Positions 27,792 through 36,489 of a stretch of 64,000 bases of DNA are shown in pieces. The notes under the pieces were generated by a model. It did no database searches. It was not told where the DNA came from and was given only the letters and a program-made list of their open reading frames with translations. Position 1 is the first letter of the stretch, and each line of letters begins with the position of its first letter. This stretch comes from Verrucomicrobiota bacterium. Lineage in GTDB: Bacteria > Verrucomicrobiota > Verrucomicrobiia > Verrucomicrobiales > Akkermansiaceae. Both the position numbers and the translations under genes were made by a program. Location: contig JAURPJ010000057.1 of NCBI GenBank assembly GCA_030835305.1, forward strand, positions 29,785 to 93,784. The letters run 5' to 3'.

Positions 27792-29159
27792 TTATTGCTG
27801 ATAAGCCGGATTCCTCTCGGTCGGAATGGGAGCCTTGGTCTCTTTTTGCCATGCTTCTAGCTCAGCCAGAAGTTCGATTTTCCTGGCTTCATTTTTCGAA
27901 GCCAGGTTGGTTTTCTCAGAGGGATCATTTTTCAAGTTGTAGAGCTCGATCACTCCATCCTCAAAATACTGAATGAGTTTCCAATCTCCCTTCCGGATGA
28001 CACTGCACGGAGTCGTCCGGAAAAACGTGGAAGCGGAATCCGGGTCCGCCTTGTAGCTCTGCAGGTAGCCCGGAAAATGCCAAAAGAGGGCACGCGATTT
28101 CAAATTGCCACTCTTGAAAGCCGGCAAAAGACTCACGCCATCGAGTCCGGCTGGCTCGGTCCGCCCAGCGAGTTCTAGAAAGGTCGGATAGAGATCAATC
28201 TGCGCAATCGGTGTCTCGTTTTTGGAACCCGCTTCGACTACTCCGGGAAAACGCACTAAAAAGGGCTCCCTAATCCCACCTTCATAATACATACCCTTCA
28301 CTCCACGTAGCGGCTCGGCCCGCGAAATGCTCCCGTGTGGACCATTGTCCGAGGTAAAGATCACCAGGGTATTTTTCGCGAGTTTCTGCTCATCGAGGGT
28401 TTTTAAGATATATCCCACCGCCTGATCCATGGCATCGATCATGGCAGCATACTTCGGATTCTTGTGGGAACCATCGGGAGCCTTCTTTTCATACTTTGCG
28501 GTCAGATTCTTGGGAGCCTGAATTGGGGTGTGCACCGAATAGAAAGGCAGATAGACAAAGAAAGGCGATTTGGAGTTTTCCTTGATCCAGTTGGCGACAT
28601 CTCTCCCAAGCCGCTCGGGTAGATGTTCCCCTTTGGGTCCGTCCTTGAGGTAGGGATTTTTGTAGGGCGAAAAATACGACTTGGGATGACCCCAGGTCGT
28701 TCCACCAAAGTTGACGTCAAAACCATCTTTGGTGGGATCCTCGCTCAAATGCCACTTCCCTGCCACACAAGTTCGATAGCCTTTCGACTTCAGAGCCTCG
28801 GCCATCGTTAAAAATTTGGCATCGAGAATTTGCTGATTCTTGATCGGAATAAGTTTTCGGTTCTTTGCCTTGCCACGATCAGAATTCCCCACCGTAAAGA
28901 CCCCGTGTCGCGGAGTATACTTCCCAGACATCATGCAGGCCCGCGATGGAGCACAATTTGCCGCTCCCGCATACGCGTTGGTGAAAGTCATCCCTTCTTT
29001 CGCGATTCGATCGATATTTGGCGTCTCGTAATACTTCGAACCTTGGCAGGAGAGGTCGGTATAACCCAAATCATCGGCATAAATCAGGACGATATTGGGC
29101 TTTTCAGCAACGGCCAAGGCAGCGCCCAAAATTTGAACAAGAGCAAATTTCTTAATCAT
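27792..29159 (-). CDS. secreted type I sulfatase, C-A-P-S-R type
   Basis: 455 residues from the ATG at 29159, which starts the signal peptide (I-K-K-F-A-L-V-Q-I-L-G-A-A-L-A-V-A); a longer reading to 29189 would add ten residues before it. D29-D30 in I-Y-A-D-D-L-G-Y, formylglycine site C69-A-P-S-R73, G-K-W-H-L-S and F-T-S-D-N-G-P-H are all present, so the active site is complete. The C-terminal W-K-L-I-Q-Y-F-E-D-G and L-Y-N-L-K-N-D-P segments are typical of N-sulfoglucosamine/arylsulfatase A-like enzymes of this size. It probably works with the neighbouring sulfatase at 26022 on different sulfate positions of a common polymer. Confidence 0.9.
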   Translation of the reverse strand: MIKKFALVQILGAALAVAEKPNIVLIYADDLGYTDLSCQGSKYYETPNIDRIAKEGMTFTNAYAGAANCAPSRACMMSGKYTPRHGVFTVGNSDRGKAKNRKLIPIKNQQILDAKFLTMAEALKSKGYRTCVAGKWHLSEDPTKDGFDVNFGGTTWGHPKSYFSPYKNPYLKDGPKGEHLPERLGRDVANWIKENSKSPFFVYLPFYSVHTPIQAPKNLTAKYEKKAPDGSHKNPKYAAMIDAMDQAVGYILKTLDEQKLAKNTLVIFTSDNGPHGSISRAEPLRGVKGMYYEGGIREPFLVRFPGVVEAGSKNETPIAQIDLYPTFLELAGRTEPAGLDGVSLLPAFKSGNLKSRALFWHFPGYLQSYKADPDSASTFFRTTPCSVIRKGDWKLIQYFEDGVIELYNLKNDPSEKTNLASKNEARKIELLAELEAWQKETKAPIPTERNPAYQQ

Positions 29160-29261
29160 TCTTAAATGTAACGATTCCCTCGCTTCCAAGGTGGCAAGGA
29201 AGTTGAATGGAATACCCTTGTCTCGAATTGCCCTGTATAGGAAACTTTTTTTCTAGAAATC

Positions 29262-31142
29262 ATGAACAAGATTTTCACACTTTTGGCCGTGCTTTCGGTC
29301 CCCATGCTCTCGCCCCTCTCCGCCCAGGAAAACGTGGACGAGCTTTCCAAAGCTCGAAAAGACCGCGAGCGCCTCATCGACCTTGCCCTCACTCTGGAAG
29401 CCGATTTCGGTCGCACCCTGCAGGATTACACCGAGCTTCAGAAGGACTACGGCAGGCTCCTCAAAAAAAAGTCGGCTCCCGATCAATCCGCCAAGGTTCA
29501 AGATCTCCAAAATAAGCTGAAGCAGGCTCTCGCCAAACTTGCAGAAAAGAAGCCTGTCGGCCCGGACCCGCGCACCCAGGCGCTCCTCGAACAAGACATG
29601 GTCAATCTGCGCAACGAACTCCACCGCCAACGTCAGGAACTCCTCATCGCTCGCGCCCGCCTCGTCCGAGCCGATCAACTTCAGCGTCAACTGGACGACG
29701 CAAACAAGGGACGGGATCAGGTGACGAAAGAGCTCAAGGAGATCAAAACCGAGCACGCCAAACTCCTTAAGGATCTAAAGACCACCATGGCCAAGCTCGA
29801 GAAGGCAGAGCAAGGCCACAAAGGGGCAATCGCGAAGATCGCCTCGCTCCAGAAAGAAAACCTCGATCTGAAGACTAAGATCAAGACCCAGGACGACGAG
29901 ATTGCACGACTTCGACCCGTCGAAGAGCAGCACAAAAAAGCAATTGTGGCAGCCACCAAGCTCGAAAAGGAACAAGCCCGCCTCTCGGAAATTCTCACCG
30001 AGCGGGAGAAACAATTGGCCAATCTCAAGTCCCATCTCGCGACCGAAGTGAAACGGACCCTCGAAATCCCGGTATTGATTCAAGCCAAGAATGAACTCCT
30101 GAAGAAACTCAACGACAGCAGCGCCAGCAATGAAGAGCTGAAAAAGAACAACGAGGTCCTGGGGGCCAAGCGACTTGAACTGGAGAAGAAGATCAAGGAC
30201 GCGGAAAAAAACATCGTGACCATGCGCGCCCGGCTCGAAAAAAACGAAAAGGCAATGGCTTCAGTCGCCAAGTTGAACACTACCAACAACCGCCTCGTCG
30301 CCGAGCAGGCCCTCCTTCAGAACACAGTCGATATGGCCAAGGCCGAACTCGTCAAAGCGAAGGGTCTGCGCAGCCGCCTCGAAGCAGAGCTAGCCGAAAG
30401 CAAAAAAATGGCAGCGGATGCCGAGGAAATCAAAAACAAGAATGCCGCACTCATGGAAGAGCAGGCCATCATTCGTGATCGCTTAATGGCGACCGAGAAA
30501 AGCTTCAAGTTCCTCAAGGCCGAACGTGACAAACTGGAGACCGCCTACCGGGATCTAGAACAAGCGAAAACCAATTTGACCTTGGAAATCACCAAACGCA
30601 ACGATGAGCTGCAAAAGCTCCGAACCGAACTTGCGAAGGAATCTAAAGTATCCGGAGACGCTGCTGAACTCGGAAAGGAAAAAGCAGTCCTTGAGGCGCA
30701 GCTCAAGAAGCGCGAGGAAGAACTGACGAACACCCGGAAGGAACTCGGAAAACTGCAAATTAACGCCACTGTTCTTGAAAAGCAGCTCGTTTCACTTAAG
30801 CGGACCACCGCCTCAATCGACCCCGTGCGCTATGCCAAAGGGGAGGCTAACGTCACCATGCAACAAGCACGTGTCTTGAGCGAGGTTCAGCAAGTCTTCC
30901 AACTCTTCCCGAGTGCTCGCATCGAAATTGTAGGCCATACCTGCGATATCGGATCTGCCAACGGCAACCTCAAACTCAGCCAACAACGCGCGAAGTCGCT
31001 TCATGATTTCCTCCTCTCAAAGGGAATTCAGGCAGCTCGCCTCAAGTTCCGGGGAGTTGGCGAAACCGAACCAGCCGTACCCAACACCAGCGAAACCAAC
31101 CGTCGTCAGAATCGACGAGTTGAAGTTGAAATCCTCGACTAA
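29262..31142 (+). CDS. exported long coiled-coil protein with C-terminal OmpA-type peptidoglycan-binding domain
   Basis: 626 residues. The signal peptide ends at ~21 (P-L-S-A-Q). Residues ~25-515 are an almost uninterrupted coiled coil rich in Lys, Glu, Leu and Ala, with heptad patterning and no globular domain. The last ~110 residues are an OmpA/MotB C-terminal domain (R-I-E-I-V-G-H-T-C-D-I-G, L-S-Q-Q-R-A-K-S-L, F-R-G-V-G-E-T-E-P, N-R-R-Q-N-R-R-V-E-V). There is no beta-barrel, so it is a periplasmic rod anchored to peptidoglycan, possibly an envelope spacer. The aldose epimerase gene starts 9 bp after the stop in the same frame. Confidence 0.82.
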   Translation: MNKIFTLLAVLSVPMLSPLSAQENVDELSKARKDRERLIDLALTLEADFGRTLQDYTELQKDYGRLLKKKSAPDQSAKVQDLQNKLKQALAKLAEKKPVGPDPRTQALLEQDMVNLRNELHRQRQELLIARARLVRADQLQRQLDDANKGRDQVTKELKEIKTEHAKLLKDLKTTMAKLEKAEQGHKGAIAKIASLQKENLDLKTKIKTQDDEIARLRPVEEQHKKAIVAATKLEKEQARLSEILTEREKQLANLKSHLATEVKRTLEIPVLIQAKNELLKKLNDSSASNEELKKNNEVLGAKRLELEKKIKDAEKNIVTMRARLEKNEKAMASVAKLNTTNNRLVAEQALLQNTVDMAKAELVKAKGLRSRLEAELAESKKMAADAEEIKNKNAALMEEQAIIRDRLMATEKSFKFLKAERDKLETAYRDLEQAKTNLTLEITKRNDELQKLRTELAKESKVSGDAAELGKEKAVLEAQLKKREEELTNTRKELGKLQINATVLEKQLVSLKRTTASIDPVRYAKGEANVTMQQARVLSEVQQVFQLFPSARIEIVGHTCDIGSANGNLKLSQQRAKSLHDFLLSKGIQAARLKFRGVGETEPAVPNTSETNRRQNRRVEVEILD

Positions 31143-31151
31143 TTCTCCGCT

Positions 31152-32186
31152 TTGGAAACCACTCCCTACGGGACCACCGACGAAGGTCAAACCATCCGTC
31201 TCTTCACGCTGACGAACACATCCGGAGTTGAAGTTCGGCTTTGCGAATATGGCGCAATCGTCGCGGCCGTGAACACCCCGGATCGTAACGGCAGGGTTGC
31301 CAACATCACGCTCGGGAAGGACTCGTTCAAGGGCTGGTTGGAAAACCCAAACTACCTCGGCGTCACCGTGGGCCGCTACGGAAACCGTATCGCAAAAGGC
31401 AAATTTTCTATCGACGGCACCGACTACAAACTGGCCACCAACAACGACCCCGGCGGTATCCCCTGCCACCTCCATGGTGGTATCAAGGGATTCGGCCAAG
31501 TCCACTGGAAGGGGCAACCGGTCATCCGCCCTAAAGCCAGCGGAGTCTGTTTCACCTACTACTCGGATGCCGGTGAAGAAGGCTATCCCGGCAATCTCAC
31601 TGCCATCGTCACCTACTGGCTCACCGAAGACAATGAGCTCATCTTTGAGGCGAAAGCCAAGACCGATGCCCCCACGCCGGTCAATCTCATTAATCACACT
31701 TATTGGAACCTTTCCGGCAAACCCACCAAAACCATTTTGGATCACGAACTGCAATTAATTGCTGATCATTTCCTTCCCACCACGCCCGGTTTAATTCCGA
31801 CCGGCAAAAAAGAAAGCGTTCAAGGAACCCCCATGGACTTCACCAGGCCCACCCGGATCGGAGAACGGCTCAAGAATGACTTCGAGCCTCTTAAATTCGG
31901 AAACGGCTACGACCACTGCTGGGTTCTCCGGGAAAAGGCTGCCGGAGAATTAAGCACTGCTGCTATCGTACACGACGGGCAAAGCGGACGTGTCCTTGAA
32001 ATAATGACAGACCAACCCGGAGTGCAATTCTACACGGGGAACTTCCTTCCCCATAAATACACCGGACTCTGTCTCGAGACCCAGGCTTTCCCCGACTCGC
32101 CGAATCAACCTGATTTCCCGAACACTATTTTGAGACCCGGCGAGACCTACTCCCACACCTGCGTTTTTAAATTCTCAACGCGGTAA
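31152..32186 (+). CDS. galM: aldose 1-epimerase (mutarotase)
   Basis: 344 residues from a TTG codon nine bases after the previous stop; no ATG fits, and the stop of the preceding gene is in the same frame just upstream. Family signatures are clear: Y-G-A-I-V near the start, G-R-Y-G-N-R-I-A-K-G-K-F at ~75, L-H108-G-G-I-K-G-F, N-H-T-Y-W-N-L at ~185, and the C-terminal L-E-T-Q-A-F-P-D-S-P-N-Q-P with the catalytic Glu. It interconverts alpha and beta anomers of aldoses such as galactose or glucose. No signal peptide is seen, so it is cytoplasmic. Its presence agrees with polysaccharide use. Confidence 0.88.
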   Translation: METTPYGTTDEGQTIRLFTLTNTSGVEVRLCEYGAIVAAVNTPDRNGRVANITLGKDSFKGWLENPNYLGVTVGRYGNRIAKGKFSIDGTDYKLATNNDPGGIPCHLHGGIKGFGQVHWKGQPVIRPKASGVCFTYYSDAGEEGYPGNLTAIVTYWLTEDNELIFEAKAKTDAPTPVNLINHTYWNLSGKPTKTILDHELQLIADHFLPTTPGLIPTGKKESVQGTPMDFTRPTRIGERLKNDFEPLKFGNGYDHCWVLREKAAGELSTAAIVHDGQSGRVLEIMTDQPGVQFYTGNFLPHKYTGLCLETQAFPDSPNQPDFPNTILRPGETYSHTCVFKFSTR

Positions 32187-32192
32187 GATCAT

Positions 32193-33911
32193 TTAACGGG
32201 TTTCGAAAGAATCCGATTGCAAGGCCCAGCACTTCCCTTCCTCATTCTCTATGAGGAGACGATAGTAGTATTTTGTTCCCGGCTTCAGCTTCCCAAGCCG
32301 AAAGTGATTGTTCCCTGCTGAAAGTTCTTGAGGAGTCGTAGAGGCGGTCCAGACCCGATCCTTCGAGAACAACTCTTCACTCGCTCTTCCGCGCTCGGTG
32401 CCATGTAATTTTCGAGAGGCAAAAGTGAGAGCATCCACTTCGCCATACCAGACCACCCCTTTGGCCGCTGCCCCCGGAGCTGCAAGCTGATAAGAGATCG
32501 TCGCAGATTCGGAGTCAGCCGCGATCAGCTGGCTCTCACCAATCTCCGCCGGCAGCCGATAGAGCCCCTTCAAGATCTCAGGACGGAGGTAACACGGAAT
32601 CTCTTGACGGTGATTAGACTTCACCTCGGCAGGAACCTCGCGAAAATCCAATCCGCCGGTCATCATCCTAAACCAGTGATCTTTGCTGATCGCGATTCCA
32701 TGATTTTGAAAATGGGCTTTGGTCGTCATTCGATCCACTTGAAAAATCTCTCCCGCAGCATCAACGAACCATCCCCTTCGATCCAACACACGTTCGATGT
32801 CTCCCGTTCGCTCCACTTGAGGCGGCCCCGGAATCTCACAAAATGAGGAAGCCCGGACCGTCGCTTTCGTATTTTTGCGAGGCACCTTGTTCCCCATTGC
32901 GTAGAGAATCCACCGCTTCTTCCCTTCATCGAAAAGATAACCATAGTAGGTGTGATAAATCCCGTTCTTCTCAACCCGCAGTGCCTGAATGACCGACCCG
33001 GGTCGATGCGCATACGGGACCCAGTTACGAACTTTCACGCCCGAGCCCTCGTGCCCAAATCCACTGAACTCCGCCCGGGGGTTTCCCGTCGCCAATAAAT
33101 GGGGCATCTGCTCAAGCTGAGGGAGCTTTTCCTTCGCTCCCTTTTGCGAGAGCGCCCACATTGAAAAATTCACCACTCCGGCCGCCCGCTGGTCGTCCCC
33201 GAAACCAGCGCCGAAGTACCCGAAATCTGTCGTCATTGGACTGTAGCTTGACCCCCTTGACGAACTCCTACTTTCAAAAATCCACATCACCGGCTCCGGA
33301 CATTTCTCCGACCAGTAACGAGTATGGATAGCGGCAGGCCGCCACCGGGCGCGCAGTAGCGCGATATCTTTCACCTGATCACCCGACAAAGTCAGCGACT
33401 TAATCCCGGCCGCTCTCTCTGGGTTCCCGCCGCGCTCGATAACCACGGTCTGCCTGCCCTTTACGACTGGAAGGACGATTTCCTGCTCTCCCACCTTCCC
33501 ATCGAACTCAAGGGAAAACTCACGCTCCTTGCCTCTCATCGAAACCCACCATCTTTCTCCCTCTCCCACCTTTCCAAATCCGTTCCCCGGCTCGATCGTC
33601 ATCTTCACGTCACCCTCCGACCCGGACCATAAATACCACCTTGCAGAGGCTTCCCCGGTTCCAGGAACAAACTCAAGTTCAGAAAAGGAAACCTTAATAA
33701 ACTCCTTCCAGTCATCGTCACCAGCCCGCTGACCTGTTGCCCTGACTTTCCCTTTTTCGAAAAAGCCATTCGTCGCATTCAGGACCAACTTACCGCCCTC
33801 TCCACTCTGGACTAGATGGAACACTCCATCCTCCGCACCCGCCATCCTCTTAGGAGAATCGCCGAAAAGAGGTAAAGAAACGACAAGCATCATAGAAACG
33901 GCAGATTTCAT
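32193..33911 (-). CDS. secreted DUF3472-like protein
   Basis: 572 residues with a signal peptide (S-A-V-S-M-M-L-V-V-S-L-P-L-F-G). The centre (~200-330) has the DUF3472 pattern: Y-F-G-A-G-F-G-D-D, V-N-F-S-M-W-A-L, G-F-G-H-E-G-S-G, then H-T-Y-Y-G-Y-L-F-D and R-W-I-L-Y-A-M. The N-terminal ~150 residues are a beta-sandwich like the DUF5077 or carbohydrate-binding partner of that family, and the last ~90 residues resemble a fibronectin-III fold (Y-Y-Y-R-L-L-I). DUF3472 has no assigned reaction; the architecture suggests glycan or protein binding outside the cell. It converges on the epimerase gene with a 6-bp gap. Confidence 0.65.
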   Translation of the reverse strand: MKSAVSMMLVVSLPLFGDSPKRMAGAEDGVFHLVQSGEGGKLVLNATNGFFEKGKVRATGQRAGDDDWKEFIKVSFSELEFVPGTGEASARWYLWSGSEGDVKMTIEPGNGFGKVGEGERWWVSMRGKEREFSLEFDGKVGEQEIVLPVVKGRQTVVIERGGNPERAAGIKSLTLSGDQVKDIALLRARWRPAAIHTRYWSEKCPEPVMWIFESRSSSRGSSYSPMTTDFGYFGAGFGDDQRAAGVVNFSMWALSQKGAKEKLPQLEQMPHLLATGNPRAEFSGFGHEGSGVKVRNWVPYAHRPGSVIQALRVEKNGIYHTYYGYLFDEGKKRWILYAMGNKVPRKNTKATVRASSFCEIPGPPQVERTGDIERVLDRRGWFVDAAGEIFQVDRMTTKAHFQNHGIAISKDHWFRMMTGGLDFREVPAEVKSNHRQEIPCYLRPEILKGLYRLPAEIGESQLIAADSESATISYQLAAPGAAAKGVVWYGEVDALTFASRKLHGTERGRASEELFSKDRVWTASTTPQELSAGNNHFRLGKLKPGTKYYYRLLIENEEGKCWALQSDSFETR

Positions 33912-33995
33912 GACCCGACTCTACGGACTTCGACCCCTTCCGCCTATCAAAACCCTCCCGCTTGACGCCCCTCCTTCCAATGTTAAATCTCAGCC

Positions 33996-34355
33996 ATGGC
34001 GAAAGTTACCATCTACCATTTCAATCATTGAGGTTCATCCACAAATGCCTTGGCGGTCGCCGAGGAACTCGGAGTGAATCACGAAGTCATCCTTTACATC
34101 AAGACGCCCCCCGATGAAGCGACACTCATGAAAATCGTCGAAGTTCTCGAAGATCCGGTTGAAGATTTAGTACGCAAAGACTCCAAGTTTAAAAAACTTG
34201 AACTCAACCCCGAAGACTACGTCGACAATCCCAAGGCAGTCGTCGACATCCTAGTGAAGCACAAACAGCTCCTCCAGCGACCTGTTTTGGTCACCAAAGA
34301 CAAGGCGATCATCGGACGCCCCAAGCAACGGATCATAGAATTCCTCAGCTCGTAA
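33996..34355 (+). CDS. ArsC-like oxidoreductase, predicted selenoprotein (in-frame TGA at the catalytic Cys position)
   Basis: Read through the TGA at 34029-34031, the frame gives 119 residues of an ArsC/Spx-fold reductase. Sec would be residue 12, exactly where ArsC has its catalytic Cys12 after I-Y-H. The three conserved arginines of plasmid-type ArsC are at matching positions: R60 (L-V-R-K-D), R95 (Q-R-P-V-L-V) and R108 (I-G-R-P-K-Q). The frame continues without another stop, and a hairpin with a GGTC apical loop follows the TGA, as in bacterial SECIS elements. Conventional gene calling would begin at the internal TTG at 34050 and lose the active site. The likely role is thiol/selenol reduction of arsenate or a related substrate using glutathione or thioredoxin. 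The 3' end overlaps the convergent oxidase gene by 11 bp. Confidence 0.85.
34048..34065 (+). promoter_or_regulatory. candidate bacterial SECIS hairpin of the ArsC-like selenoprotein
   Basis: CCTTGGC (34048-34054) pairs over seven positions (one G-U) with GCCGAGG (34059-34065) around a GGTC tetraloop. The loop starts 24 nt after the TGA, in the usual window for SelB-dependent SECIS elements, whose apical loops carry a GG-U motif. Confidence 0.75.
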
Positions 34356-35694
34356 GGGACTGCGGGTGACAGATCAAATTATCAGGATCGTATCTCACCT
34401 TGACCGCCCTGAGCCGAAGCAGGCTTGGCCCGTAATAGGCTTCAAGCGGATTCTCCAGAGTAGCATCCGGATAATTGCGGTAGTGCGCCTTCGCTCCAAT
34501 CGCTTTCCGCAAAGCAGTAACGTTTGCGATCAACGCCTCCCGCTGACTCTTTCTTTGCCAGTAGGCCTGAATCTCGCCCATAAAGGGATACTCACGGTGA
34601 GGATAGGCTGAATCGGGGCCCCGGGTAATCGCACCTCCCAATGTATTCACTTGGAAAATCAGCCCCCCTGTCCCCATCACCTTTTCCGCAACCTCGCCGG
34701 AGGCATGCTCAACATCTTTGAATCCGTGGTAGAATCCTCCGCTGACATTGTAAAAAGGAAGTGGCCCGGCTTGCCCGTAGTAGCGCGCCAGGGCTTTGGC
34801 CGTCGGTGAATTTAGCCCGCCCTTTGAGCCAAAACCAATTCGCTCCATGGCCGCAGCCGCCTTACGAAAAGCAGGGCCTCCGGTGGTGAAAGAGGTTGTC
34901 ATCAAAACCGTGATTTGCCGGCCGTTGAAGACAAAGCCCGAGAAAACCGGCTCAGGCAACCCGGCGGCGAGCTCAAACCAATCGCGCATCATCTCCACCG
35001 CCTTCTTTGCGGAAAATCCCCTTACCACAAACCTTTGGGCTCCGAAGGTCGATCTCACCGCACGGGTTTGAAATTCCATCGAGGTCACCACCCCAAAGTT
35101 CCCATTCCCCCCGCCCCGACAGGCCCAGAGCAGCTCCGGGTCGTCTTTCGAGTCCACCAATTCTCCCTTTCCATTCACCATCTTCACCCTCTGCATATGG
35201 TCGGAAGTCAGCCCCCACTGCCTCGCGAACAGTCCATACCCGCCCCCGAGGGCCAGCCCGCCCAATCCCACTCCGGCACACGATCCGGCTGGTAAGATCC
35301 GCCCCTTGGGCAAAAGAACATCATAGAGCTTGCCCAGCTTCACCCCGGGCCCCGCAATCAACTCCTTGGACTCGGGAAAATAAGCCCGCTGCGACATTCC
35401 ACTCAGATCGATCGACAGGCTGCCATCACTCATCGAGCTCCCAATAAAACAATGCCCACCCGATTTTACCGAAACCGAGAGATTCTCATTTCGCGCAAAA
35501 GTGATCGCCTTGCGAACTTCCTCCTCACTTTGACAGGATGCAATATAGGCGGGCTTTGGCGACAGGTCTGAATTGAAAAGCTGGCGTGCCTGGTCGTATC
35601 CAGTCTCCCCGGGCTTTAGGTATTCCTCTTCCGCCTTCATTATGAACGGCATACCCGCAAAAATCGAGGTCCCCACAAACTGGCGTCGCTTCAT
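34345..35694 (-). CDS. exported FAD-linked oxidase of the BBE (berberine-bridge-enzyme-like) family
   Basis: 449 residues. The start M-K-R-R-Q-F-V-G-T-S plus a hydrophobic run looks like a Tat signal, fitting export of a cofactor-loaded protein. The FAD-binding PCMH domain contains S-G-G-H81, the site of 8-alpha-histidyl attachment, and C139 in G-S-C-A-G-V-G-L-G-G, the position of the second, 6-S-cysteinyl bond, so bicovalent FAD is predicted. The C-terminus ends with the BBE motif (Y-R-N-Y-P-D, Y-Y-G-P-S-L-L-R-L, Y-D-P-D-N-L). Relatives oxidise oligosaccharides or alcohols with oxygen. It converges on and overlaps the ArsC-like gene by 11 bp. Confidence 0.87.
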   Translation of the reverse strand: MKRRQFVGTSIFAGMPFIMKAEEEYLKPGETGYDQARQLFNSDLSPKPAYIASCQSEEEVRKAITFARNENLSVSVKSGGHCFIGSSMSDGSLSIDLSGMSQRAYFPESKELIAGPGVKLGKLYDVLLPKGRILPAGSCAGVGLGGLALGGGYGLFARQWGLTSDHMQRVKMVNGKGELVDSKDDPELLWACRGGGNGNFGVVTSMEFQTRAVRSTFGAQRFVVRGFSAKKAVEMMRDWFELAAGLPEPVFSGFVFNGRQITVLMTTSFTTGGPAFRKAAAAMERIGFGSKGGLNSPTAKALARYYGQAGPLPFYNVSGGFYHGFKDVEHASGEVAEKVMGTGGLIFQVNTLGGAITRGPDSAYPHREYPFMGEIQAYWQRKSQREALIANVTALRKAIGAKAHYRNYPDATLENPLEAYYGPSLLRLRAVKVRYDPDNLICHPQSLTS

Positions 35695-35768
35695 GGCCCG
35701 GAAACTGTCACGAAAAAAACAAAAATTTGAGGACTAAATGCTCCGCTTGTGCGTTATACTCAACACGT

Positions 35769-36365
35769 ATGAAAAATATAATTGCCCTCACTTCTCTTCT
35801 AGCATTCGGATCTTTCGCAAGCGCTCAGGAAGCTCCCGCCGCCAAAAAATGCCCCACCAGCAAGTGTGCCGCTAGCAAATGCGAGGCTGGAACCTGTGCT
35901 GACGAATGCTGTGGTCCCATGGTGAAGCTCGCTGTCACCGGTCTTGAAAAAGAAGGTGCTGCCGAGACCGCCAAAATCGCTCTTGGAGCCATGGCCGGCA
36001 TCACCCACTGCTCGACCTGTGCCGAGTCCGGAACTGTCATGGTCAAGTATGACGCCAACAAAATGAAGGTCGCCGACATCGAAAAATCTGTCTCTCAGAA
36101 CGGAATCAAGGTCACCGGCCATAGAACTTCGGTTAAGGTCAAGGGCCTCGCCTGCCAATCCTGCAGCAACCATCTCACCACCGTCCTCGCCAAGACCGAA
36201 GGTGTCGTGAACGTCGATAAGGTCTGCCACATGAGCGGAACCGTAAACGTCACCTTTGACGCCAAGAAGACCGACGCCAAAAAAATCAAGGCAGCCATCA
36301 ACACCTCCAAGTATAAAGTCGTGGAACCCGCTAAGCCAGCTCCTGCTGCAGCGCCCCAAAGCTAG
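35769..36365 (+). CDS. exported Cys-rich protein with two heavy-metal-associated (HMA) domains
   Basis: 198 residues from the ATG at 35769, which opens a clear signal peptide (I-I-A-L-T-S-L-L-A-F-G-S-F-A-S-A). A Cys-rich segment follows (C-P-T-S-K-C, S-K-C, G-T-C, E-C-C). HMA domain 1 (~50-115) has lost the CxxC of the metal loop but has C-S-T-C on a neighbouring strand; HMA domain 2 (~118-182) keeps the standard G-L-A-C-Q-S-C-S. An Ala/Pro tail ends the protein. It probably binds copper or another soft metal in the periplasm. The upstream TATACT at 35755-35760 lies only 8 bp before the ATG, so the transcript could be nearly leaderless. A strong terminator follows. Confidence 0.78.
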   Translation: MKNIIALTSLLAFGSFASAQEAPAAKKCPTSKCAASKCEAGTCADECCGPMVKLAVTGLEKEGAAETAKIALGAMAGITHCSTCAESGTVMVKYDANKMKVADIEKSVSQNGIKVTGHRTSVKVKGLACQSCSNHLTTVLAKTEGVVNVDKVCHMSGTVNVTFDAKKTDAKKIKAAINTSKYKVVEPAKPAPAAAPQS

Positions 36366-36398
36366 ATCCTAATTTCACCTGTTGTTTCTATTCGGCGG

Positions 36399-36432
36399 TC
36401 ACTCCCTTTGCGGGGAGTGATCGTTCTTTTTG
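36399..36432 (+). terminator. rho-independent terminator of the HMA protein gene
   Basis: TCACTCCC (36399-36406) pairs perfectly with GGGAGTGA (36413-36420) around a 6-nt loop, followed by TCGTTCTTTTT. It lies 34 bp after the stop codon. Confidence 0.85.
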
Positions 36433-36489
36433 CAACGACAGGGGCATCATCACCCGATAGATCCCAAATACCCGTCAAGTAGCATTGGA

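Noticed and set aside
33481..34030. Sequencing error turning a Cys codon of the ArsC-like gene into TGA
   Set aside because: A matching GGTC-loop hairpin follows, and a second gene in the window shows the same substitution at its catalytic Cys.
35727..35768. Earlier start for the HMA protein
   Set aside because: It adds 14 residues in front of a clear signal peptide and overlaps the likely promoter.
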